A stretch of DNA of 64,000 nt from the NCBI GenBank assembly GCA_030549495.1, contig JAUIRK010000014.1, forward strand, positions 372,001 through 436,000. The letters run 5' to 3'. Positions 11,583 to 22,436 of the stretch are shown piece after piece. The position numbers and the translations under genes were made by a program. The DNA comes from Nectonema munidae. Taxonomy: Eukaryota > Nematomorpha > Nectonematoida > Nectonematidae. A model generated the notes under the pieces. It was not told the origin of the DNA. It saw only the letters and a program-made list of their open reading frames with translations, and did not search any database. Positions within the stretch are counted from its first letter, which is position 1. Each line of letters begins with the position of its first letter.

Positions 11583-12799
11583 GTGGTAAAAAAATTTTTT
11601 TCTATTTTTTTTTCATTACTTTTTTCAAGTCTAATTACACGATATACAAATTTTTACTATTTTATTCTGAAAAATAAACCTTGGACAAAAGCAGCGTATT
11701 TATTTTCAAAAACATTGGTCAAAAAAAAGGATAAAAAATGCATCAATAAACTTTTTGATAAATTGTTCTGTCTTGGAAAATTCTTTCTGGATGTACTACA
11801 CTCATCATACAAAGTCCAGACAAACGGTCATCTGTCATTGTTGATAATAAGCATCTCATAGTACAAATAGATCTTTCTACAGTACATGTTGAATGTTAAT
11901 ATTGGAAGTGTTAAGGATATGTAAATAGCTTTTTTATAGAAACAAGAAAGTTTGAAATCAATCTTCAAACTGATAATTATGCTTTTTTGACAACATATTA
12001 AACCATCCTGCAGCTTCTGCTTCAAAGTTTTAATGCTCAAAATTAATACTCTTAATGTAATTTGAGTAATGACTCTTGAGGCTTCACCTATTGTAAAAAT
12101 TTGTGTTAAAATTAGTTTTTTTGTATTTAGAAACAATATAAACCTCGTATTATTCAAAAAGTACCTGTTTTTCGGTATCTTAGTCAAAAAAGAATGAAAG
12201 TATTGAAGCAGAAAGAGCATGGTCCTGTGTTAAGAAACATTATGGATATATATTATTTCTCTAAGGACTATAATTGTGAAAATTTTATATAATGTAAGTA
12301 ATGGAATTTAATTGAACATTTGAGACAAAAAAATTTGAGGTTTCTATGATATAATAGTTAAATACATATAAATATATGTTTATAATGTCCAAATGTCAAT
12401 TTAAAAGTTTGGTATTTATTGGTAAAACATTTTAATATATCTAGTCTTAAGCAAAATTCCACTAAAATTGTAATTTTCTAATTCGGAACTTATATATGAA
12501 ATATAAAAATCTGTGTTTTAAATCTTTTCTTTAGATCTTATGTGTAAATGTAAATTGAAGGAGTAAAATCTTGAAAAATTTCAACATAAAAGATTTCTAT
12601 TGTTACAAGCTCCTTTTTAATGAAGATTAATAAATTATCGAGCTGAATGTAGGTAGATAACCTCAGTAAAATATGCAATGATATGTAGACAAAAATTTCA
12701 TATTTTTGTAATTCAATTATTTAAAAATGAAACATTTTATCAGAATTAAGGGATAAAAATATTGTAAAAAACGTCGAACTAAAAAAGTAAAAATAAAAA
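11583..12799. other. Unassigned stretch between piggyBac and ZDHHC6
   Basis: Mostly AT-rich. Two things stand out. On the plus strand 12131-12292 follows a good acceptor (TTTGTATTTAG) and stays open for 53 residues, with a basic, non-repetitive composition (VPVFRYLSQKRMKVLK). On the minus strand 12541-12642 reads ..KKELVTIEIF.., which may be the TTxE-containing exon of the neighbouring palmitoyltransferase. Neither is proven. Confidence 0.35.
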
Positions 12800-12805
12800 T
12801 CATAC

Positions 12806-13402
12806 TGAAGGATTATATGTACAATTGAAAGCAAAGTGAAGGAAAATAATTGAAGAATAAATATTGGCAAAAAAGGTAGATGTTAAGAAGTATAGGAAAT
12901 TTGCATGATTATAATGAGCGCAACAGTTATTTATCCAAACACAATGATGATCCATTTTTAGAACGCATCTAAAAAAATATTTTATTTGAAGCATATTTAT
13001 AATTAAAAAAAATTACTTTTTACAAATTTTACAATGGTGGGATCGAGGAGGTTTGTATATGCAACAGGCGTTACACCATTGTAGAAAATTTTCATTTTCT
13101 AGTAACTTAAATACATACAAAAAATTAACATTAAAGAATAACTTAGTTTTTAAGAGTTAAATTACTGGTTTCCAGGAGCAACTTACAAATCCTGGATCAA
13201 ATGCAACACAAACCATATAATTATAAAGAATAAAAGTAATGGTTATTAAAGAAAGAAAAATATTTATAAATGGAAAAAAATTTTGTTTCATAATAGTAGA
13301 GTAAGTTATAAAAATAAAAATAACATTGAAAGATATATAAGATATTAAAAAAAAGGTTATAATAGGACCAAAGTGAAAAAATTTTCGAAAAAAAAATTTC
13401 AT
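12806..13402 (-). CDS. ZDHHC6: ZDHHC6-like palmitoyltransferase (5' three exons)
   Basis: Protein S-acyltransferase of the DHHC family; ZDHHC6 works in the ER membrane. Three exons join in frame: 13166-13402, 13017-13105 and 12806-12968, with introns of 60 and 48 bp that have GT..AG ends. Exon 1 starts MKFFFRKFFHFGPII and encodes two membrane segments, then ILYNYM and PGFVSCSWKP, which align well with vertebrate ZDHHC6. Exon 2 carries the zinc-binding CNACCIYKPPRSHHCKIC. Exon 3 has the catalytic MDHHCVWINNCC and the start of the third membrane segment. A donor (CAGTATGA) ends exon 3. The rest (fourth membrane segment, TTxE, C-terminal SH3-like region) could not be resolved; a candidate TTxE exon lies at 12541-12642, but the gap is too short for the normal spacing. 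The 3' part may be degenerate or unusually divergent. Confidence 0.85.
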
Positions 13403-14500
13403 TTTTGAATAAAAATGGAGTAAGTTTTACATTATGAAATAATTAAAATTAAAAAATTTCTTTTTACACTTTTAAATACCTAAAGGGCTCACTATATATT
13501 ATTTTTGATGATTTTTTTATTTTAACTTTTAACACTTATCAATATCTAAAGCGAAATTTTTGATATTCTAAAAAATTTATTGAAAATGAGTTTATAAACT
13601 TTACAAATATAAAATTGAATCTTGTATTAAATAAGTATTCTGTAAAGATTTGACAAACATGCCGATTATGAAGAGTGAGTTTGAAAGATTTTAATAGTTG
13701 AAAGAACATAGTGAGAAATTTATTTATCAAGCGCTTTCAAAACAAAGTTTCTTTACCAAATTTAAATATTAAGTGGGAAATGCAATAAATAGTGAAAAGT
13801 TAATAACTAGTATAAAGCAATATGTTGATATATGTTCACAGATGTAAAACATAAAATGATTAAACGGGTGTGAAATTTTACACAAACTTACACATATTGA
13901 CATAAACATTTGTAATCTTTTTTAAATAAATTTAAATAAGAGCAATTAAATGAAACTTTAGTATCAAGCTTTTTCAACAGCAATAGTTCCATCAGGAACA
14001 GAAAGCGTGAAAGTATTGTCCATAACTTTTAATTTTTCAAATAGATATGTTTTTTCGTAAAAATATAAACATTTATAAACTATATTGAGTATTTTGAAAT
14101 TTATTCTTTTTCAAATAACTCTTCCAGAAGAGTTTTGAAAAACCTGAAGTTTTCTCCGTCCTTTTTAGATACTGAAAATAAAAGTTAATTGCAATAATCA
14201 AGCTTGTTTACAACTAAAGAATTTATTACAGATTTTTTTCTTCACAGTTCTCATACTAAATTATTTTTTAATAAATATCATCGATGTGATTAGATTTTTC
14301 TAATAAATTATATATATATATATATAAAAATGTCAAACTTTTCTGATACTAATAGTTACAAAAAAGTTCACGTTTGAGGGAGAAAGAAAAAACTAATAGA
14401 ATGTAAATAAAAGGTGATTTTAATTTTTTTTTAAATGAAAGTAATGACAAAGGTAAATTTTCGAAGAGATATTTATTGTTAGCATAAAATTCATTTAATT
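13403..14500. other. Gene-free AT-rich stretch upstream of ZDHHC6
   Basis: No supported exon or repeat family. It includes a (TA)n run near 14310-14325 and would contain the promoter and 5' UTR of the minus-strand ZDHHC6-like gene; no specific element is recognised. Confidence 0.4.
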
Positions 14501-15861
14501 TTTTTAAATTGAAATATCCGACCATTTAAGCATGTAATCAATCCTAATGGATCTTTTGAGCTTCTGGTATTAATGACCTGAACTTGCAGATAAGTGTTTA
14601 AATTTTTGTAGAGAACCTCTGTTTAAAAATTTCTTCCAATTTATTTCGATAAAAAATTTCTGCAGTATGATTAAACTTCTTCGTGTTAAAAATTACTTAT
14701 AGCGCGTTTTTGGAGGATTTCGATACGTCTTTTCCCAAAGGTAAACCAATTAACAATACTATAGTTAATGTAAGAAAGAAATTGTTGTTTGTATATCAAA
14801 TATTTAAAGTGAAAATCTTTTTTGTAAAAATAGAATGCCGATAACTCGATTTAGATTGATAGCCAGTTGATAAATGTGTTCCTTAAACTCCATTTTGCTA
14901 TCAAATACTAAACCAAGTATCCTAACATTTTTTACTTCATTAATACAAGTAAATTTTAAAAATATCTTCTTTTCTTATTAGAAACTATCATGCATTTTGT
15001 TTTGTGCTTATTCAAAATCAAGTTATTCTTATTACACCTTCCAAATCAATTATTTATTTAGGATATCTGAATCAATAGTTTTGCCTTTTTTTATTTTAGA
15101 CAAAAGAAGGTATGCAAGTGCCCGCACCAAGCAAAAATTAGGCGAAAAGAAAATATATGATGTATTTGTCAAGCCATATCCATACAGATTTCATTAAAGA
15201 AATGATCATGAATGCTAGATTTTTGTCATATTTTTTAGGGTAATAAAAATTTTTTAGGGGAGTTTAAAATAACCTGGGGGGCTTGATAAATAGTTGGAGT
15301 GGGCTTGTGCCACAAAATTTATATAGGTATCACAGGCTCTGGTATGCAAAGATGTCATCTGTTTGAAAAAATGTTGTCTATTGCTATGCTAAAAAGTAAG
15401 GGAACTAAAATGGTTTCCTGTGGAACACCATTTTGGAGAGGTAACATTCCAGAAAAAGCATCGTTCACCTTTACTATTTGATACCTATTTTTAAGATATG
15501 AATATAAAAATAGCAGGGAACCTTTACACAAATGACAGTTATATAGATTTTTAGCTCGTCAGGAATATGGTTAAATATTAGTGAAAAGCTTCTGTCGAAT
15601 AATGTTTTCGAAACCCAAATTTGAAATAATTTATTCAGATCAAGTAAGTTTTTATTGAAAATGTATATATTCTTCAAATATTTTTGAGAGTATAGGAACT
15701 ATTGAGACGGGTCTATAATTATCTATACAATTTTTATCATTTCTGTTATGTATAGGTACCACTTTGTGAAGCTTAAGGACCTCCGGGAAGGTGAAATTCT
15801 TTAAAGAAAGATTTACAGCACAACATAAAACAGTACATATGCTATATTTTCTGGACTTCAC
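14500..15861 (-). mobile_element. Decayed non-LTR retrotransposon (LINE) RT fragment
   Basis: The minus strand gives reverse transcriptase motifs in order: KVVPIHNRNDKNCIDNYRPV and SIVPILSKIFEE (about 15680-15790), SKTLFDRSFSLIFNHIPDEL (about 15545-15620), NGVPQETILVPLLFSIAIDN (about 15380-15450) and VRILGLVFDSKMEFKEHI (about 14870-14930). The order matches Jockey/CR1-like LINEs. The FADD catalytic block is not seen and the frame changes repeatedly, so this is a 5'-truncated, old copy. No endonuclease or target duplication found. Confidence 0.75.
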
Positions 15862-16137
15862 ATGATTTATTTAAATGCCATATATATTAGGGTGTGTCAA
15901 ATACAAACAAAAAAAAATTTTATTTATTTTTTTAAAAGCCGGTCTAAAAAGTTGTGTTTAGATGAGATGTCTATGAAAAAAAATATTATTTTCAGTTTTT
16001 GCAGAATATTTTGCTTGGTAAATTGCGTATTGCTTAGTAGCATGGTTTTTGTATAGAAAAAAATAGTAAATTTTAATTTTATTAATCTATATTTAAACTG
16101 TTAAACAAAAACAAAGTTATGTACATGTAGTCTTTAT
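15862..16137. other. Short non-coding spacer
   Basis: AT-rich sequence between the LINE fragment and the following repeat-type gene. AGGGTGTGTCAAA near 15890 might be a transposon terminus, but no partner was found. Confidence 0.3.
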
Positions 16138-17103
16138 TCAAATAAGATCTATCAAGTCTTTTTTTGATTGATATTTATACATTATTTGTCTACTTGCATT
16201 TTGGCATCTTATGTATCCATCACGTTTTTCATGTGTATAAACTTTACATGACGCTTCAGATACTTGCTTAACACATCTTTCTATTGATTGAGAGTGACAT
16301 GGCGATTTGGAATCTTGCATGGGCTTGTCAATGAACTTTTCTATTTCAGATAAACTCAGTTCACACTTTAATGGTGGTTGGAATACATTTTCTGTCCAAT
16401 CAATTAAATTCAATAAAGATGAAGCATTAAAATTGATTAGAGGTGTTTTCCTCAAACGAACAATGTTTTTTTCATTAAGCCTTTCTCTTTCCCTGATGTT
16501 CATTATTTTTTCTACCCCAATTTTCCTCTCATTAATATCTTCAGAACATATCAATGCTTGAATTATCATTTCACTGAAAGCATACCATGCAGAGCGTTTA
16601 ATGGTAGGAGAAACAACGTTTACTACCTCTTTTTGTTGAAGTTTCAATAAATTAAGTTGTGACAAAACATGTCTCGGTCTTTCTATCCAAGAATAATTGA
16701 TTTTTATATTAAACCAGCAAGGATAGTAAACTCCAACTATGTATTCTATGATGAGCCTTAAGTTATTGTAATTCTTACCCTTTAATCCATGTTTAGAAAC
16801 CCACAAACGGCAAAATCTGTTTGCTGTAGTCAACCATCTTGAATGACTGACTGGACCAATTTCGAGAAAACCAAGATCTTTTGACATTTTTCCTGTATTG
16901 ATGGCTCGTGTGATTCTATATCCGTAAGCTTGATCAGAAGACAGACTTTGTACGACTTCATCACTGATGGAGCCTTCCATTGCAAATCTTAGCAAAAGAA
17001 AAATTGATTTCAAGTTCAGTCACTGTATCAATCATGTTTCCAAGCTTGCCAGTCCATCTATTGTTTGATAAAGTGTTACCATCCAAAGCTTTTATCAAAT
17101 GCC
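16138..17103 (-). pseudogene. Recurrent uncharacterised repeat-type gene, C-terminal half
   Basis: An open frame of about 290 residues (16138-17013) with IGPVSHSRWLTTANRFCRLW (about residues 52-71), then a region (about 75-160) like IEYIVGVYYPCWFNIK and VVSPTIKRSAWYA, and a basic C-terminus. I recall a family of uncharacterised proteins in many invertebrate genomes with the hallmark HSRWLTTANR and the same order of blocks; they behave like dispersed repeats, but their biochemical role is unknown to me. The preceding 17014-17103 still encodes LDGNTLSNNRWTGKLG, matching the family's LDGKTTGP..FSGPIG block in another frame. The gene is cut by the element at 17108-21071. Confidence 0.6.
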
Positions 17104-17439
17104 TTAACCCTATTAGTGCTGGGGCGTAAAACGCCACCCCCCTTCACTAAAAAATTAATTGTAGAAAATTGGCTGAATCATATCCCTTCAAATTTTGTCA
17201 CTTTTCCTAAAATCGCTAGCTGCATCTTTTGAATCCATTTTCATGGTAGTTGAATGACCTCTTCATGTTTAAAACTGTCAATCAAAATCAAAAATTAAAA
17301 TTTTTGAGCAAAATTTTGACATTATCTATACTTAACCTTATAACTTAGGATCTATATTATATAATACACTGAAAATTTATAATTATATACAGTTTGGAAC
17401 GCATAATACTATAATATTTAATTTTTTCAATAATCCTGG

Positions 17440-19440
17440 CCACTTTTTAGAAAATGTCAATCAAAATTTTGATTGATCAAAAATATATCTAATAAAATAT
17501 ACCTTCAAATTTTACATAAAATATGTTATTATACTAAATCGGTCATGCTCTTTTCATTTCTGGACCCATTTTTTACATTTAGGATTTGAAAATACCTATA
17601 AGTGTTAATCAAATTTGCGGTTTACTTCTGAAAATTGTCTCCAAAAACATTCCTTCACATTTTACAAAAAATATATGTTTTATACCAAATCGATCATGTT
17701 GTTTTCATTTCTGGACTCATTTTTTACATTTAGGATTTGAAAATACCTATAAGTGTTAATCAAATTTGCGGTTTACTTCTGAAAATTGTCTCTAAAAACA
17801 TTCCTTCACATTTTACATAAAATATATGTTTTATACCAAATCGACCATGTTGTTTTCATTTCTGGACTCATTTTTTACATTTAGGATTTGAAAATACCTA
17901 TAAGTGTTAATCAAATTTGCGGTTTACTTCTGAAAATTGTCTCCAAAAACATTCCTTCACATTTTACATAAAATATATGTTTTATACTAAATCGGTCATG
18001 CTGTTTTCATTTCTGTACTCATTTTTTACATTTAGGATTTGAAAATACCTATAAGTGTTAATCAAATTTGCGGTTTACTTCTGAAAATTGTCTCTAAAAA
18101 CATTCCTTCATATTTAACATAAAATATATGTTTTATACCAAATCGATCATGTTGTTTTCATTTCTGGACTCATTTTTTACATTTAGGATTTGAAAATACC
18201 CATAAGTGTTAATCAAATTTGCGGTTTACTTCTGAAAATTGTCTCCAAAAACATTCCTTCACATCTTACATAAAATATATGTTTTATACTAAATCGGTCA
18301 TGCTGTTTTCATTTCTGGACTCATTTTTTACATTTAGGATTTGAAAATACCTATAAGTGTTAATCAAATTTGCGGTTTACTTCTGAAAATTGTCTCCAAA
18401 AACATTCCTTCACATTTTACATAAAATATATGTTTATACCAAATCGATCATGTTGTTTTTATTTCTGGACTCATTTTTTACATTTAGGTGTTTTAAAATA
18501 TCTGACAATGTCAATCCCATTTTTCGGTTTACTTCTAAAAGCTATCTCCAAAAATATTCTCTCAATTTTACATGAAATATATGTTTTTATACCAAATCAA
18601 TCATGCTGTTTTCATTTCTGAACTCATTTTTTACATTTAGGATGTGAAAATACCTATACGTGTTAATCAAATTTGCGGTTTACTTCTAAAAATTGTCTCC
18701 AAAAACATTCATTCAAATTTTACAATTAAATATATGTTTTTATACCAAATCAACCATGCTAGTTTCATTTATGGACTCAATTTTTGCAGTTTGAATTCGA
18801 AAAGACCTATAAGTATCAATCAAATTGCGTTTAGTTCTAAAATTTGTTTCCAAAAATATTGATTCAAATTTTACATGAAATATATGTTTTTATAGCAAAT
18901 AGATCATGATGATTTCATTTCTGAACACAGTTTTCGCATTTTGAGGTTTTACTGCTAGTGTCAATTAAATTTGTGGTTTATGTCTGAAAACTATATCCCA
19001 AAATATTCTCTTTAATTTTACATGAAATATATGTTTTTATACCATTTCGACCATGATAATTTTTATTTCTGAAATCATTTTTTGCATTTAGAGGTTTTAA
19101 ATGTCTGAAAGTGTCAATCAAATGTTCGATTTACGTCTAATGTCTACAGAAATATTTTTAAAATTTAAATAAAATATCTGTTTTTATGCCAAATGGAAGA
19201 TGCTGGTTTCATTTTTGGACTCAGGGTTGGCATTTATGGTTTTAAAATATCTGAAAGCTTCAATTAGATTTGCGGTTTACTTCTAGATACTGTCTTCAAA
19301 AATATTTCCAAAAAAATAAAATATGTTTTATACCAAATCGACTATGCTTATTTTATTTCTGTACTGGATTTTGGATAATACGGTTAAAAAAATATCTCGA
19401 AGTGGCAATTGAATTAGTAATGTATGCCTGAAAATCAGTT
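17440..19440. repeat. Satellite array, 151 bp unit
   Basis: The phrase AGGATTTGAAAATACC recurs at 17581, 17732, 17883, 18034, 18185 and 18336, exactly 151 bp apart, followed by about seven more diverged units of 148-155 bp. The early units are near-identical and those toward 19.4 kb are increasingly diverged. Each unit also has TTTGCGGTTTACTTCT and CATTTCTGGACTCATTTTTT. No protein is encoded. Confidence 0.9.
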
Positions 19441-20160
19441 CTGTAAAAAAATTTCAAAAAATGGCTGCATATTAGGTATATAGTAAAAATATACATTTTT
19501 TTGTATATTTACTTTCTACAATCATCTTGAGTATAAAATATTTATTAAAAAAAAAACAAAACGTATTATAAAATCTTTTGAAAATTTGTATGAGAGAAGG
19601 AACCAAGTTGAAAACTAATTGAAAAGAGAACATGTGATCAAAACAAATAATTAAAAAAAAATATGTATCTTGACTAAATGGAAGATCTACCATGTTCTAA
19701 TGAACTAGGAAGTGGTTTAATTATATAATATTAGATGCTTCAAAAAAGATTTTGACTGTGAAAAATAAGTTTTTCTTTTAGAAATGAAAAATATTTAAAT
19801 CTATAGCTTATCATTTAGGATTACAATTAAGATTTAGATAAGATGGGTAGGAAATCTGAAAATTTAGAATAGGTCAGATTTATCAAAAATGGCACAGATG
19901 CCAATATGTGAGAATTTAGTCACTATCAAGATATTTTTAATTTAAATTGAATTTGTCCATATTTTTCCTTTTGCGTCAAAGAGATAATTTTTTAAATGAA
20001 GAACGTGCACAACTTTTTGTAATTGAACAATGAACATCACGAATGATTCATTAGAAAAAAACCTTTGAAATGAGATTGTTTGACAAATATTCAGGCCTAA
20101 TAAAAAAGTCTAAGATCAACAAGAAGATTCTCTAATCAGAATGCTTTGAGAGAGGAAAAA
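19441..20160. other. Inter-array spacer of the TTAA element
   Basis: Unique AT-rich sequence between the two arrays of copy A. The reverse complement of about 19700-20110 recurs at 53218-53690, which identifies the reversed copy B. No gene seen. Confidence 0.6.
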
Positions 20161-20162
20161 AT

Positions 20163-20945
20163 GAATATCACCACTGAATTCAGAATACTTGAAAATGGGT
20201 ATATATGTGTAAAAAACATTATATAATTATTTAGATAAAAAGCTTCTTTTTAAGATGAGCTGTCACATTTAGATCAATTTTTGACAGTTTGATTGATTTT
20301 CATAAAAAATAAATATCACCACTGAATTCAGCATATTTGAAAATGGGTATACATGTGTAAAAAAACTTTATATAATTATTTAGATAAAAAGTTTCTTTTT
20401 GAGAGGAGGTGTCACATTTAGATCAATTTTTTGATAGGTTTGATTGATTTTCATAAAAAATGAATATCACCACTGAATTCAGCATATTTGAAAATGGGTA
20501 TACATGTGTAAAAAACTTTATATAATTATTTAGATAAAAAGTTCCTTTTTGAGATGAGCTGTCACATTTAGATCAATTTTTGACAGGTTTGATTGATTTT
20601 CATAAAAAATGAATATCACCACTGAATTCACCATATTTGAAAATGGGTATACATGTGTAAAAAACTTGATATAATTATTTAGATAAAAAGTTCCTTTTTG
20701 AGATAAGCTGTCACATTTAAATCAATTTTTTGACAGGTTTAATTGATTTTCATAAAAAAAATGAATATCACCACTCAATTTACCATATTTGAAAATGGGT
20801 ATACATGTGTAAAAAACTTTATATAATTATTTAAATAAAAAGTTCCTTTTTGAGATGAGCTGTCAAATATAAAATAAATTTTTTGACAGGTTTGATTCCT
20901 TTTGATAAAAAATGGACATGACCACTGAATTCAGCATAGTTGAAA
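20163..20945. repeat. Second satellite array, about 150 bp unit
   Basis: GAATATCACCACTGAATTCA-like starts fall at 20163, 20311, 20462, 20611, 20763 and 20914, spaced 148-152 bp. The unit sequence differs from the 151 bp array in the same element, yet the period is the same. Confidence 0.88.
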
Positions 20946-21075
20946 TATATATGTAACATTAAAAATATTTATAAAAACTTATTAATATCTGAGAAAAATG
21001 GGGGGGGGGGGGGGTGGCACTTTACGCCCCCCAGCACTTGAGCGGACAAATTTTGTTCAGCACTAATAAGGTTAA

Positions 21076-22327
21076 GGGTAGTTCATTTGTATGGAGAGCA
21101 CATACCAGCCAATTTAATTTACAGCAAAGTTTAACTTCTACCCAACGCATCGAACCACCTTTCCATCCTGTATTAACATTAGTAGAGTCTCCTCAGATGG
21201 CTTTTCGCTGGTTTCTTTCCCTCTGAACTTTTTTCAAGAACAAAGTGATAAAGATATTCTCCACCTGGCTCAGAGCATACTGAACAATGTGTCTCTTTTA
21301 TAACACTTGGGAACTGCTGATTCCAGTTTTCTGGCTTAATCATCACTTTAGTATTATCTTTACGTCCATCATAAAATATGCAGTTAATTTCTTTTTTTTG
21401 GAAAAGAAAATCGAATTCATCGCTTAAGTTTTTCTTCAGCTCTTTTTCTTTATTATGATCCAATATGTGTCTTTTATTATATTGAGAAGGCAGCAGTTGC
21501 AACGGCCGCTTTTGCATTCAATCCAACACCATATTTTAGACTATGCTTTGCCACATTATGTATTTGCATCGTATTATATTTCAACTTTTTCTTTGAAGGT
21601 AAATTTATTTCATAATCATCATCTTCATTTTCTGATTTTGAGTCCGCTTCTGACAAATATGCGTTATCTAAAAATTGTGAACTTTCCACTAAATTTTCAA
21701 CAATTTTTTTTATCAATATTTTCTTTTTCCAAAGCTTTTCTTTTCTGCTTGTTTGATTGCTTTTTGGTCTCTTTATCATCAGTCTAACCAATTTGATGAG
21801 AGCCAAAATGATCCTACTTTTTTTCTCTGATCCAATACAAAATGTAGTTCTTTAACAGGAATTTTACTTATTTTAGGACATTTACAATTTATGTTTGTTT
21901 TATATTCACATTCATTACAACGAAATTCTTCACAACTATGAATTGTGCATTTACATTTCAAAATATCAAAGAGTTTATCAAGTCTATCAATGAAGTTTAA
22001 TTTGACTTTGATGCTGCTTCTCCCAAGAGATATATTTTTTGCTTGGTTCCAAATTTCTTTGAGCTTTTTTGTTATGTGAACTTTAGAGTTCAGAACAGGT
22101 TGTGTGAATAAATTATTTGCATGCTTTCAATTTTCAATAAGGTTTATATAAAGTAATTGAATAAGATTATCGACTGAAATGTTTCTGTAGTCTTCAAGAC
22201 TTTGTTATCTTAACCATATTCCAAATCTCAGTATATCTCTCAAAGTTGGTAATTGTGAAGGGTTCATTTCTTTCTCAGTTCCAATCAAATTGACTAAATG
22301 TGTAATTGAAGCTATTCTAGTTTTCAT
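21076..22327 (-). pseudogene. Recurrent uncharacterised repeat-type gene, N-terminal half
   Basis: Upstream part of the gene at 16138-17103. The likely start is the ATG at 22325-22327 (MKTRIASITHLVNLIGTEKE). Blocks in order: an N-terminal helical region; a cysteine cluster, KCKCTIHSCEEFRCNEC to INCKCPK, followed by LHFVLDQRKK (21779-21961); an acidic stretch, then NVAKHSLKYGVGLNAKAA (21477-21640); then INCIFYDGRKDNT and CSVCSEPGGEYLYHF (21179-21400). These match, in the same order, the FDGRKD and EPG.EY.GH blocks of the HSRWLTTANR family. The blocks lie in several frames, so the copy is decayed. The Cys cluster suggests a zinc-binding N-terminus. Function unknown. Confidence 0.6.
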
Positions 22328-22436
22328 TCTAAAAAATAAATTTTGCAATTAAAAATGATGTAATAAATACATCATATTATTATATATATGATTATAAAAT
22401 ATTTAAAATATAAATTTTTAAATTATAAATTATTTT

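Larger units (their letters stand above)
17108..21071. mobile_element. TTAA-flanked satellite-bearing element, copy A
   Basis: The ends are inverted repeats: CCCTATTAGTGCTG on the left and CAGCACTAATAAGG on the right. TTAA lies directly outside both (17104-17107 and 21072-21075). A CCC-type end with a TTAA target is characteristic of piggyBac-superfamily elements. Just inside each end is a GGCGTAAAACGCC-like hairpin and a C or G homopolymer. The right end has about 35 bp more than the left; a deletion between two AGTGCTG repeats on the left would explain this. No transposase is present. Nearly all of the 4 kb is two tandem arrays. It interrupts the gene flanking it on both sides. Copies B and C lie at 53218-58040 and from 62210. 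Confidence 0.85.

Noticed and set aside
18370-18862. Open frames within the satellite array
   Set aside because: They change with each repeat unit and are explained by the repeat sequence.
17440-19440. Regular repeats that might suggest a CRISPR array
   Set aside because: The whole 151 bp unit is repeated without unique spacers; this is a satellite in a eukaryotic element.
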